A DNA stretch of 16,307 nt, from the NCBI GenBank assembly GCA_964568355.1, contig CAZMRK010000386.1, forward strand, positions 1 through 16,307. The letters are read 5' to 3'. The DNA is from JAJPJX01 sp964568355 (GTDB lineage Bacteria; Acidobacteriota; Terriglobia; Bryobacterales; Bryobacteraceae). The notes below the pieces were generated by a model. It did not search any database and had not been told where the DNA came from. It was given only the letters and a program-made list of their open reading frames with translations. Position numbers and translations under genes: made by a program. Numbering within the stretch: position 1 is the stretch's first letter; every line of letters begins with the position of its first letter. Shown piece after piece: positions 7,123 to 14,005 of the stretch.

Positions 7123-8925
7123 CTACCAGCCCAGGACGTAGTCGTCTTTGGAGGGGCTGACTCCTCCCGAGAAGACTCCGGTTTGCGGATCGATACGCAC
7201 CATCTTGACTGCTCCGGCGCCGGAGGGTTGCTGCCCGTAAGGTTTTTGCAGCGGCGTCACCACCAGGCGATGCCCTTTGGCCGAGAGCGCGGCGCCCACC
7301 TGATCGGCCAGTACCTTGGGCAGAATCAGCGTGCCGTGCACCGGGTGCGGATAAACGGAATCGTGCAGGCTGGTGGTCGTGAAGGTGGGCGCTTCCAGAG
7401 CCTGCTGCAGATTCATGCCGAACTCGACCACGCCCAGAAATGCCTGGAGCATGGCCTGCGGCTGATTATCGCCTCCGGGTGTATTCCACGCGAGGAACGG
7501 CTTCCCGTCCTTGAGCGCAAGCGCGGGGTTGATGGTATGGCGGGTGCGCTTGCCCGGTTGAAGCAGGTTCACGTTACCGTCGTCCAGGTAGAAGCACGGC
7601 AGGCGGTTGTTCAGGACGAAGCCACCGCCCTCCACGACGATGCCGCTGCCGAACGTACCGTTCACGCTGTGCGTGACTGAGACCAGATTGCCGAAGCGAT
7701 CGGCAATCGAGAATGACGACGTTTCTCCTTGCCCGTCTGCGCCGGAGGTGCCGCTGCGCGCGGCCGGATGATCCTCCTCATAGGCAATCGCGCGTCCGGC
7801 GAGAATCGCCTGCCCTCTGCGCGGATCTCCCGGAGGCGCCATACCCCGGATCGCGCGATCGGGCCGGATCAGCTTGCGGCGCGCCGCGGCGTATTCTTTG
7901 GAGAGCAGGCCCGCAACCGGAATCTCGCCGGCGACGCGCGGATCGGCGATGTACTGGTCGCGGTCCGCAAAGGCCAGCTTGAGCGCCTCGGTCAGAGAAT
8001 GCAGATAGCCGGGCGAGCCGAAGCCCATGGACTTCAGATCCATGCCTTCGACGATGTTCAGCGCGATCAACAGCACGATCCCCTGTGAGTTGGGCGCGCT
8101 CTCATAGACTTCGTAGCCTTTGTAATTGGTGTGGATGGGCTCGGCCTGCTCGGCGTGATAGGCAGCCAGGTCCTCGTAGCGCAGAACGCCGCCGGCTTTG
8201 GTGTAGGTATCGGCGGTGAGGTGGGCGATGGGGCCGCGGTAAAAGGCATCGGCGCCCTGGCGGGCAATAGTTTCGATCGACCGGCCGAGGTCGGATTGCA
8301 CCAGCAGGTCGCCCGCGCGCGGAGGCTTTCCACCCGGCAGCAGCGCCCGCACCGAACTGGGATATTTCGAGAGCACCGGATAGGCCTCGGTATAGTGGGA
8401 GGCCGACCATTCCGAAAGCACGTGGCCTTCGGACGCTGCGGCGATGGCGGGCTTGAGCAAGGTGGCGTAGTCCAGGCTGCCGTACTTCTTCCAGGCCAGG
8501 TCGAAGCCCCCCACGGCTCCCGGAACCGAGACGGCGAAGGGGCCGTTCACAGGAATGCCGCCGAGCTTTCGATAAACCTCCAGCGTGGCTCCGGCCGGTG
8601 CCGGTCCGGTGCCATTGAAGAAAACGACGCGCTTCTCCTTGGCGATGTAGGCCAGCACGAAGCAATCGCCGCCCAGGCCCTGCTGATGCTGCTCCACCAC
8701 GGCGGTCATGTAGAAGACGGCCAGGGCCGCGTCGATCGCGTTGCCGCCGGCTTTGAGCGCTTCCACACCGGCCATCGCCTCCAGAGGGTGTTCCGCGGCT
8801 ACCATGCCGTGCGTACCGCGCACGATGGTGCGCCAATAGGGGCGAGCCGATGGCTCCTCTCCGGCGGCAGGCAGGCCAATCAGCACAGCCGCGATGACGA
8901 TCCGTACCCAGTATCCTCCGGCCAT
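7123..8925 (-). CDS. Gamma-glutamyltransferase-family Ntn hydrolase, exported
   Basis: The protein is 600 residues with a signal peptide (VRIVIAAVLIGLPAAGEE). GGT-family proteins are made as a precursor that cleaves itself before a Thr, which becomes the nucleophile of the small subunit. The cleavage site is visible as GETSSFSIADRFGN with T402, followed by VTHSVNGTFGSGI and LNNRL, so the mature small subunit would be 402-600. The oxyanion-site Gly pair is at 484-485 (NTPGGDNQPQ). The segment that carries the substrate Arg in E. coli GGT reads FFNGTGPAP (102-110) without Arg, and the SSM-type motif reads HTINP. This places it in the divergent GGT-like/acylase group, so glutathione need not be the substrate. 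Start is ATG 8925: a TATAAT box ends nine bases before it and no Shine-Dalgarno is present. The longer frame back to 9153 overlaps the divergent gene and is rejected. Confidence 0.88.
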   Translation of the reverse strand: MAGGYWVRIVIAAVLIGLPAAGEEPSARPYWRTIVRGTHGMVAAEHPLEAMAGVEALKAGGNAIDAALAVFYMTAVVEQHQQGLGGDCFVLAYIAKEKRVVFFNGTGPAPAGATLEVYRKLGGIPVNGPFAVSVPGAVGGFDLAWKKYGSLDYATLLKPAIAAASEGHVLSEWSASHYTEAYPVLSKYPSSVRALLPGGKPPRAGDLLVQSDLGRSIETIARQGADAFYRGPIAHLTADTYTKAGGVLRYEDLAAYHAEQAEPIHTNYKGYEVYESAPNSQGIVLLIALNIVEGMDLKSMGFGSPGYLHSLTEALKLAFADRDQYIADPRVAGEIPVAGLLSKEYAAARRKLIRPDRAIRGMAPPGDPRRGQAILAGRAIAYEEDHPAARSGTSGADGQGETSSFSIADRFGNLVSVTHSVNGTFGSGIVVEGGGFVLNNRLPCFYLDDGNVNLLQPGKRTRHTINPALALKDGKPFLAWNTPGGDNQPQAMLQAFLGVVEFGMNLQQALEAPTFTTTSLHDSVYPHPVHGTLILPKVLADQVGAALSAKGHRLVVTPLQKPYGQQPSGAGAVKMVRIDPQTGVFSGGVSPSKDDYVLGW

Positions 8926-8996
8926 AGTGGATCTATTATATAAATCCGGATCTACCCCATCCGTTATATAATCCGCCCCACGAGGAGGTGTTTTCG
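8926..8996. promoter_or_regulatory. Compact divergent promoter with mirrored TATATAAT boxes
   Basis: TATAAT occurs on the minus strand at 8940-8935, facing ggt, and on the plus strand at 8967-8972, facing the SelA-like gene. The two boxes sit in a larger inverted repeat: ATTATATAAATCCGGAT (8935-8951) against ATCCGTTATATAAT (8959-8972). No convincing -35 hexamer is seen for either. The minus transcript would start about 2 nt before the ggt ATG; the plus transcript would have a short leader with a strong Shine-Dalgarno. Confidence 0.6.
8983..8988 (+). promoter_or_regulatory. Shine-Dalgarno AGGAGG deciding the SelA-like start
   Basis: AGGAGG lies eight bases before ATG 8997. An in-frame GTG at 8988 overlaps the Shine-Dalgarno itself and is therefore unlikely to be the start. 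Confidence 0.8.
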
Positions 8997-10274
8997 ATGA
9001 AATCCACGGACCGGAGGGGATCCCGCCGGAAGTTCCTGCGGAATGCGGCGGTAGGTTCGCTGTTGGGTGGAACAGGCGCGGTGCCGGCTCTGGCGGCGGG
9101 GAAATCCAAAGCGGCGGGCGAGAGCATCTACGCCGAACTGGGCGTGCGCACACTCATCAACGGCCGCGGTATCGCCACGTTTTATTCCGGCTCGCTCATG
9201 CCCCCGGAAGTGCACCGGGCGATGGAGCGCGCGTCGGAGCATTTCGTCGAGATCGTGGAGCTGCAGAAAGCGGTCGGCGCCCGGATCGCGAAGTTTGCGG
9301 GAACGGAAGCGGCCCTGGTATGCAGCGGTTCGGCCGCCTGCATCGCCCAGGCGACGGCCGGCTGCCTGGCTGGAACCGACCCCGACAAGATCGCCCGCCT
9401 GCCGGATACCGAGGGCATGAAGAACGAAGTGATTCTGACGCAGCGCAGCGTCTGGGATCGCAGTATCGCGCTGCCCGGCGCGCGGCTGGTAGTGGTGCAT
9501 AGTCTGGCGGATCTGGAAGCGGCCATCAACGACAAAACCGCGATGATGGAAATGGAGTATGGCGACGACGGTCCGGTCAAACTGGCCGATGCCATCGCGC
9601 TCTGCAAGCGCCGCGGTGTGCCGTTCCTGCTGGACGCGGCTTCAATGTGCCCGCCCTTCGAGCGGCTGAAGTACCTGGCGTCGCTGGGACCGGATATGTT
9701 CTGCGTCAGCGGCGGAAAGGGCTTTTTCGGCCCGCAGTGCAGCGGCATCCTGTTCGGGCGCAAGCCGCTGATCGAGGCCGCTCTGCGCAACGGGTCGCCC
9801 TACGAGGGCGCGATCTGCCGGCCCATGAAGGTGGGGAAAGAGGAGATCGTCGGCGTGCTGGCGGCGCTCGAATGGTCTTCGCGCCGCGACTACAAAGCCG
9901 ACTGCAAGGTCTGGGAGGCGCGGATGCAGCACATCGTCGACGTGGTGTCCACGATTCCCGGCGTGCACGCGGAAATCTACTACCGCAAGATCGGCCATGA
10001 GGTGCCGCATTGCGGTGTTCGCTGGGACGAGAAGGCGCTGGGCCTGACCAAGCAGCAATGTGTCGAGGCGCTGCGGGCTGGCGATCCGCAGATCGAGGTG
10101 GCCGGCGGGCAATATCGAGAAATGGTCAAGACGGACGGACCTCCGCTCATCAAAGAGGCGCACCATCCGGAGGAGCCGGACCGGCTGATTTCGATTACGT
10201 CGGATACTCTGCAGCCGGGCGAAGAGAAGATCATCGCCCAACGGCTCAAGGAAGTGCTGGGCAGGCGCCTGTAG
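8997..10274 (+). CDS. Tat-exported SelA-like PLP-dependent lyase/transferase
   Basis: The protein is 425 residues and begins with a twin-arginine signal (SRRKFLRNAAVGSLLGGTG, R10-R11). The rest is a fold-type I PLP enzyme of the SelA/D-glucosaminate-6-phosphate ammonia-lyase group. It has an N-terminal NGRGIATFYSGSLMPPEV segment, a cofactor-binding AALVCSGSAACIAQA stretch, PFLLDAAS with D213 as the likely pyridine-nitrogen partner, and SGGKGFFGPQCSG with K241 as the likely Schiff-base Lys. True SelA makes selenocysteinyl-tRNA in the cytoplasm. A Tat signal, and no selB or tRNA-Sec nearby, argue against that role. A lyase or racemase acting on an amino acid or amino sugar outside the cytoplasm is more plausible, and Tat export fits a protein folded with its cofactor. 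It is divergent from ggt and probably co-regulated with it. Confidence 0.82.
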   Translation: MKSTDRRGSRRKFLRNAAVGSLLGGTGAVPALAAGKSKAAGESIYAELGVRTLINGRGIATFYSGSLMPPEVHRAMERASEHFVEIVELQKAVGARIAKFAGTEAALVCSGSAACIAQATAGCLAGTDPDKIARLPDTEGMKNEVILTQRSVWDRSIALPGARLVVVHSLADLEAAINDKTAMMEMEYGDDGPVKLADAIALCKRRGVPFLLDAASMCPPFERLKYLASLGPDMFCVSGGKGFFGPQCSGILFGRKPLIEAALRNGSPYEGAICRPMKVGKEEIVGVLAALEWSSRRDYKADCKVWEARMQHIVDVVSTIPGVHAEIYYRKIGHEVPHCGVRWDEKALGLTKQQCVEALRAGDPQIEVAGGQYREMVKTDGPPLIKEAHHPEEPDRLISITSDTLQPGEEKIIAQRLKEVLGRRL

Positions 10275-10296
10275 ATAGACCGAGTTTCGGGCGCAT

Positions 10297-11019
10297 TCAG
10301 GAACGGCCGCCGTGGATGTACAATCTGCGATTTCCTAAAAAACGCCCGAGGAGTGCTCCCAAGATCACCGTGGCGATGATCGCTAGTCCGTGCGCTCCCA
10401 GAGCATGCCACGGAGTCGAAACCGGGCATGCAATGCGCCAGCCGGCATTAATCGCAAGGCCCGCGCCTGCGCCATAGAGGGCACCCGCTACCGTTGGCCG
10501 CGTCGCGAGCGAGTTTCGAAATATCCAACTAAAGAACAGGACCAGGGTCCCCCCGGCCAGGGTGCTGCCGATCCCGCAGGCGAAGCCCATGATCCATGGC
10601 GAGACACGCAGCTTTTCGTTGATCCATGGCGGGACACGCAGGAGGGGTTCGCTCGCAGAACTTGTCCAGAAAGTTAGCAGGGTGACAAATACAACCACCA
10701 AAAATGCCGCGACAGCAGCGAGGTAGACGATGCGCCTCGGCAGTCTGCTAGCCGGCGTACTTTCGCGCGCGGCGATCCAGACGAGCGTGATCGCCAACAC
10801 GAACTGCGCGGTGGAGGCGCCCCACGTCAAGAGCGGTCCTAATACGCTCAAGTCGTGACGAGGTCCGATAGCCAGCAGAATCACTGAGGAAACCACGAGC
10901 GCGAGAGGGGCCATTCGCAACGCCAGGTGGAGCGGTTGCGGCGATGGTCTGACGGGGCTGAGATCTTGAGCGATTGCCCGCATCAGCACTTCCGGTGGCT
11001 TCGGTGAAGGATCCATCAT
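10297..11019 (-). CDS. NrsF/DUF1109-type anti-sigma membrane protein
   Basis: This is a 240-residue, very hydrophobic protein with about six predicted membrane segments (about 34-52, 58-80, 95-115, 145-167, 177-195, 207-228). The N-terminus AIAQDLSPVRP resembles the cytosolic sigma-binding start of NrsF-type anti-sigma factors. The C-terminal half carries PTVAGALYGAGAGLAINAGWRIACPVSTPWHALGAHG, as in DUF1109. Two cysteines, C148 (GFACGIG) and C198 (RIACPVS), lie 50 residues apart; paired Cys with this spacing are, as I recall, the metal/oxidant-responsive residues of Caulobacter NrsF. The start codon overlaps the sigma-factor stop by 4 bp (ATGA, 11016-11019), with AAAGGG upstream, so the pair is translationally coupled. 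Oddity: a 10-residue duplication in the loop just before C148. Confidence 0.75.
   Translation of the reverse strand: MMDPSPKPPEVLMRAIAQDLSPVRPSPQPLHLALRMAPLALVVSSVILLAIGPRHDLSVLGPLLTWGASTAQFVLAITLVWIAARESTPASRLPRRIVYLAAVAAFLVVVFVTLLTFWTSSASEPLLRVPPWINEKLRVSPWIMGFACGIGSTLAGGTLVLFFSWIFRNSLATRPTVAGALYGAGAGLAINAGWRIACPVSTPWHALGAHGLAIIATVILGALLGRFLGNRRLYIHGGRS
10591..10641. repeat. In-frame 30-bp tandem duplication inside the anti-sigma gene
   Basis: GATCCATGGCGAGACACGCAG (10591-10611) recurs as GATCCATGGCGGGACACGCAG (10621-10641) with 20 of 21 bases identical and a 30-bp period. It encodes RVPPWIN followed by RVSPWIM in the loop before the fourth membrane segment. The period is a multiple of three, so the frame is kept. 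Confidence 0.8.
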
Positions 11020-11570
11020 GATCGAGCCCTTTGAAGACTGTTCAGCGCAACGCGCAGGTCTGCCATTCCGCGGCTGGCGCGCGCGCGAGCCGCTGCGGCA
11101 CTAATGCCCAGCATCCCGGCGATCTCCTCGAAACTGAACCCCCACTCATGGTGCAGCAGCAGCGCTTCGGCCTGATCCGGTGATAAATGCGCAATGCCTC
11201 TGCGAATCTCGTCCTGGGAACCAAGCCGGTCAGCTTCCGGAAGGACGGGGAATTCAGGCAAATCCTCGCGCGACTCATGAAGCTTTGCCCATTGCCGGGC
11301 CGCACGCCGATTCATGAGAAAAACGTTTCGCGCCAAACCGAATACCCAAGGTCTAACCGCATAAATCGGATTGTATGCGGCTCTCGACCGGTGCACTTGC
11401 AGAAACGTTTCCTGAAGTAGATCATCGGCGATTTCGGAGCCGCCCGACAAATGCGACAGATACCGGCGCACCCCCGGTGCGAGCTGCGTGTAGATCTCCT
11501 GAAATGCTTCCAGCGATCCGCCTTGGTAACGGATCATGAAGGCGCGAAGTTCCTGATCTCCGTCGCTCAC
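11016..11570 (-). CDS. ECF-family RNA polymerase sigma factor
   Basis: The protein has about 184 residues. It has the two ECF domains: sigma2 (EAFQEIYTQLAPGVRRYL, IADDLLQETFLQVHRSR, RPWVFGLARNVFLMNRR) for core and -10 binding, and sigma4 (IAHLSPDQAEALLLHHEWGFSFEEIAGMLGISAAAARARASRGMADLR), whose helix-turn-helix reads the -35. It overlaps by 4 bp the NrsF-type membrane protein, the classic layout of a sigma factor held inactive by its membrane anti-sigma partner and released by stress. Start choice: GTG 11570 gives the usual ECF length with AAAGAG seven bases upstream. A TTG at 11627 would add 19 low-complexity residues without a Shine-Dalgarno. It probably autoregulates and may also drive the divergent gene at 11714. 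Confidence 0.88.
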   Translation of the reverse strand: MSDGDQELRAFMIRYQGGSLEAFQEIYTQLAPGVRRYLSHLSGGSEIADDLLQETFLQVHRSRAAYNPIYAVRPWVFGLARNVFLMNRRAARQWAKLHESREDLPEFPVLPEADRLGSQDEIRRGIAHLSPDQAEALLLHHEWGFSFEEIAGMLGISAAAARARASRGMADLRVALNSLQRARS

Positions 11571-11700
11571 TACTAGACTCTTTGCCGCGCGAGGCGCGTT
11601 TGTGACCGGTTTCGTGCGAGAAACCAAACATTCGTAATCGTGTCACAGACCGGGTGCCGCGGGCAAATATCAGACAGGCGAGCGAGACGCCGCCAGCGAC

Positions 11701-11707
11701 AAGGAGA
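11701..11707 (+). promoter_or_regulatory. Shine-Dalgarno AAGGAGA deciding the start at 11714
   Basis: AAGGAGA is six bases upstream of GTG 11714. This start removes a 20-residue N-terminal extension and places a signal peptide at the N-terminus. Confidence 0.75.
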
Positions 11708-11713
11708 ATCAAC

Positions 11714-12133
11714 GTGAAACTACTCCCTTTTATTCTGTCTATGTTTCCATTGGCATCTGTGGTGCAATCACAGTCCGGAAGCGCCCCAGCCGTGCCCAGC
11801 GTGGCTATACCCAAGACCACCGGAGTGCTGGTCATTCAGACTGCCAAGCAGGGCATCACCCCTGAACAAATTCAACAGATCGTGGCCCTCATGCCGTCAG
11901 AGATTCGAGCAACTGTGAAGCTCTACTTCGACGGGAAAATCCGCCAGTGGTATTCGCGTGGTGATGGCAGAGGCGTCGTCTTCCTGATCGACGCGAAGAC
12001 CGAGGACGAGGCACGAACACTGATGGAAACGCTGCCGCTCGCGAAGGCACAGTTGATGGATCACGTGTATATTCCCGTCGGACCCTTGATGCCGCTGAGG
12101 GCTTTGATGGGCGGTGGGCCGGCTCAGCAATAA
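11714..12133 (+). CDS. Small secreted muconolactone-isomerase/YCII-like protein
   Basis: The mature part of this 139-residue protein follows a signal peptide (KLLPFILSMFPLASVVQSQ). The C-terminal 90 residues have the ferredoxin-like dimeric alpha+beta pattern of muconolactone-isomerase/YCII proteins: strand ATVKLYFDGKIRQWYSRGDG, strand GVVFLIDA, helix TEDEARTLMETLPLA, and a final VYIPVGPLMPL. In cytoplasmic relatives this fold binds small aromatic or lactone ligands, but the exported version has no assigned role. An exact enzyme call is not justified. It lies divergent to the ECF sigma factor with a 143-bp shared upstream region, so it is a candidate target of that sigma factor. Downstream it converges on the LamG-like gene across a 126-bp gap in which I see no coding sequence or T-tailed terminator. 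Confidence 0.72.
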   Translation: MKLLPFILSMFPLASVVQSQSGSAPAVPSVAIPKTTGVLVIQTAKQGITPEQIQQIVALMPSEIRATVKLYFDGKIRQWYSRGDGRGVVFLIDAKTEDEARTLMETLPLAKAQLMDHVYIPVGPLMPLRALMGGGPAQQ

Positions 12134-12259
12134 CGGAGTATCCATCATGCCATTTCCAGTTTTGTTCGGAAGGACCTATGTGCCCACGGGCCATGTAAAA
12201 GTTTTCACTTCCTGTGGCGAGCGTTTCAAGAGCGGCGGCGCCGCGGATCGCGGAGCGTT

Positions 12260-12865
12260 TCAGCGCGTCTGGATACGCACGTTCTTGAAGGCGGCGGTTT
12301 CGTCGAAAGAGCCGAAGCCGATTTTGCCGCCGCCCAGGCTCTTGTCCACCCCGATGAGGGCGGGGACAGCCTTGCCGTCTACGGTGACGCGGACCGAGCC
12401 ATCCCTGGCATCGTGGGTCAGCTTGATGTGATACCAGCGGCCGTTTACGGCGAACGAGGGCGGGCCCTGCTCCGAACTGATGCGCACGCGCTCGCCGCCG
12501 TAAACGTGGAAGATGCCGTTGTGGACCGGCTGTTTCGTGCCCATATCCGTGGAGAGATGCGCGTAGTTAAAGTGGGCCTCATCGCGGTAGGCGAAGACGA
12601 TCATTAACGATTTGCCGAGCGGCATCACGTCCGCTTCCACCGTGACGCCCTGGGTATACTGCACGTCGGAGAGCGCAAATTGAATCGGCCGCCGCGGACC
12701 GGGCAGCGGGCCGCGATTCTTCTCCAGGCGCAGCACCGGAGCCGAGTCCTCCTGGGTGGTTTTCCAGTCCGCGGCCACGCGCACCGTCCACTGGTGGCCG
12801 AAGATATCGAGCGTGTCCGCGGAGCAGGCGAGGGCGGTCAGAACCAGAAAAGCGGCGATCTTCAT
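12260..12865 (-). CDS. Secreted LamG/concanavalin-like domain protein
   Basis: The protein is 201 residues with a signal peptide (KIAAFLVLTALACSADT). The mature part is a single beta-sandwich resembling LamG or DUF1080-type domains. It starts FGHQWTVRVAADWKTTQ, passes through QGVTVEADVMPLGKSLMIVFAYRD and NGIFHVYGGERVRISSEQ, and ends NGRWYHIKLTHDARDGSVRV, VDKSLGGGKIGFGSFDETAAFKNVRI. The last two blocks are the typical 'measure of a coating strand, then context' ending of these lectin-like folds. Such proteins in Acidobacteria and Planctomycetes bind or cleave glycans; no catalytic residues can be assigned here. Start ATG 12865 is preferred over a TTG 18 bp upstream because it begins the signal peptide. 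Its 5' end is divergent to the sugar-isomerase gene, with 44 bp between start codons. Confidence 0.78.
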   Translation of the reverse strand: MKIAAFLVLTALACSADTLDIFGHQWTVRVAADWKTTQEDSAPVLRLEKNRGPLPGPRRPIQFALSDVQYTQGVTVEADVMPLGKSLMIVFAYRDEAHFNYAHLSTDMGTKQPVHNGIFHVYGGERVRISSEQGPPSFAVNGRWYHIKLTHDARDGSVRVTVDGKAVPALIGVDKSLGGGKIGFGSFDETAAFKNVRIQTR

Positions 12866-12896
12866 GCCGCCATGGTAACCCAAGGCTGCCAGCGCG

Positions 12897-12902
12897 TATA
12901 CT
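12897..12902 (+). promoter_or_regulatory. -10 box placing transcription at the start codon
   Basis: TATACT ends seven bases before ATG 12910, so transcription would begin at or within a base or two of the start codon. No usable Shine-Dalgarno lies upstream, only GGGG two bases before the ATG. No -35 match is visible. This suggests a leaderless mRNA. Confidence 0.4.
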
Positions 12903-12909
12903 CGGGGTA

Positions 12910-13980
12910 ATGACGCGTCGCGATTTTGTGGGGTCCGCTCTGGCCCTGGCTATGCCTGCCGCCGCCTCTGCGGCTCGCCGGTGGCCTCTCGGCATCAACA
13001 CCTATTGCCTGCGCTTCCAGAAGTGGAACGACCGGCAGTTGATCGACTATTGCGTTTCCCAGAAGCTGGATGCGATCTTTCTCCAGGATTCGCTCGATCC
13101 TGGCGTGATGGATCCGAAGCACTGGGCGGAGGTGCGGGCCTGGACGAAAGAGCACGGATTGCACCTGGAGACCGGCGGCGGACCGATCCTACCCAAGACG
13201 CCGGAGGCCTTCGCGCCGACCGTGGCGACGCTGCGCAAGAACATCGAGCGTGCCGCCGCCATGGGGTCGCCCATCGTGCGCGCGCTGCTGGCGAGCGATC
13301 GATTCAGTCTGCCGGAAGGCACTGTAGAGCGCCACATCGAGACGGCGACGAAAGTATTGCGGGAAGTGCGCAGCCAGGCCCTGGATGCGGGGTTGAAGAT
13401 CGGCATTGAGAATCATAAGGAATTGCAGGCCTGGGAGACGCGCCAGTTGATCGAGACCGCCGGGAAGGAATTCGTGGGCTCCTATCTCGATACCGGCAAT
13501 CCGGTCTTTGTCACCGAAGATCCGCTCACCACGGTGGAGGAATTGGGGCCTTATGCCGTCTCGTTCCACCTCCGCGATTCGGTGGTTTACGAACATCCCG
13601 AAGGTATTGCCGTGCAGTGGGTGCCGCTGGGCGAAGGCACTGTCGACTTTCGCGCCCTGGTGGCGCGGGCGGCAGAGATCCTGCCGCCGGTGCATATTTA
13701 TTGCAAGCCCATCACCGGGCGGCCGCCGGTGGTGATTCCGGTCTATTCGCACGATTATTGGACGAAATGGTTCCCGCGGGCGCGGGCGAGCGACCTGGCC
13801 CGGTTCCTGGCGCTGGCCAAACGGGGACGGCCCTATGAAAAAGCCGAACTGACCGCCGACGTTCCCCAGCTTCGCGACCGATACATGGAAGGGCTGAAAC
13901 AGCAACAACTTGCGCACATGCAGCAAAGCCTGGACTACTGCCGCAAGACCCTCGACCTCGGAATACGCTGGCGGGGATAA
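12910..13980 (+). CDS. Tat-exported sugar phosphate isomerase/epimerase-like TIM barrel
   Basis: The protein is 356 residues with a short twin-arginine leader (TRRDFVGSALALAMPAAASA). The body is an AP-endonuclease-2/xylose-isomerase-like TIM barrel: GINTYCLRFQKWND, an early strand with LDAIFLQD, and KIGIENHKELQAWE with E167. It continues with FVGSYLDTGNPVFVTEDP (D194) and YAVSFHLRDSVVY (H220). E167, D194 and H220 are plausible divalent-metal ligands; the last strand (PVHIYCKPI) has no obvious Glu, so the site may be incomplete or unusual. These exported barrels are frequent in Acidobacteria and Planctomycetes near sugar-degradation genes, but the substrate is unknown. The gene ends 25 bp before ilvD on the same strand and may be co-transcribed with it. 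The start is set by the Tat motif and the TATACT box. Confidence 0.85.
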   Translation: MTRRDFVGSALALAMPAAASAARRWPLGINTYCLRFQKWNDRQLIDYCVSQKLDAIFLQDSLDPGVMDPKHWAEVRAWTKEHGLHLETGGGPILPKTPEAFAPTVATLRKNIERAAAMGSPIVRALLASDRFSLPEGTVERHIETATKVLREVRSQALDAGLKIGIENHKELQAWETRQLIETAGKEFVGSYLDTGNPVFVTEDPLTTVEELGPYAVSFHLRDSVVYEHPEGIAVQWVPLGEGTVDFRALVARAAEILPPVHIYCKPITGRPPVVIPVYSHDYWTKWFPRARASDLARFLALAKRGRPYEKAELTADVPQLRDRYMEGLKQQQLAHMQQSLDYCRKTLDLGIRWRG

Positions 13981-14005
13981 GATATTCTGAAGGTAACAAC
14001 CCGAA

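Noticed and set aside
8926..9153. N-terminal extension of the GGT gene to 9153
   Set aside because: It would read through the divergent promoter and over 150 bp into the SelA-like gene, and it would bury the signal peptide.
8997..10274. Genuine selenocysteine synthase (selA)
   Set aside because: A Tat signal, and no selB, selD or tRNA-Sec in the window, make a role in Sec-tRNA synthesis unlikely.
12219..12262. 10-bp direct repeat GAGCGTTTCA, period 34, with a GCGGCGCCGC palindrome between
   Set aside because: A 10-mer repeat and a GC palindrome are easily expected by chance at this base composition; there is no T-run or second instance in the window.
12114..12431. Possible 105-codon gene on the plus strand after the YCII-like gene
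   Set aside because: Most of it is antisense to the LamG-like gene, with no Shine-Dalgarno and no domain; the 12134-12259 gap appears non-coding.
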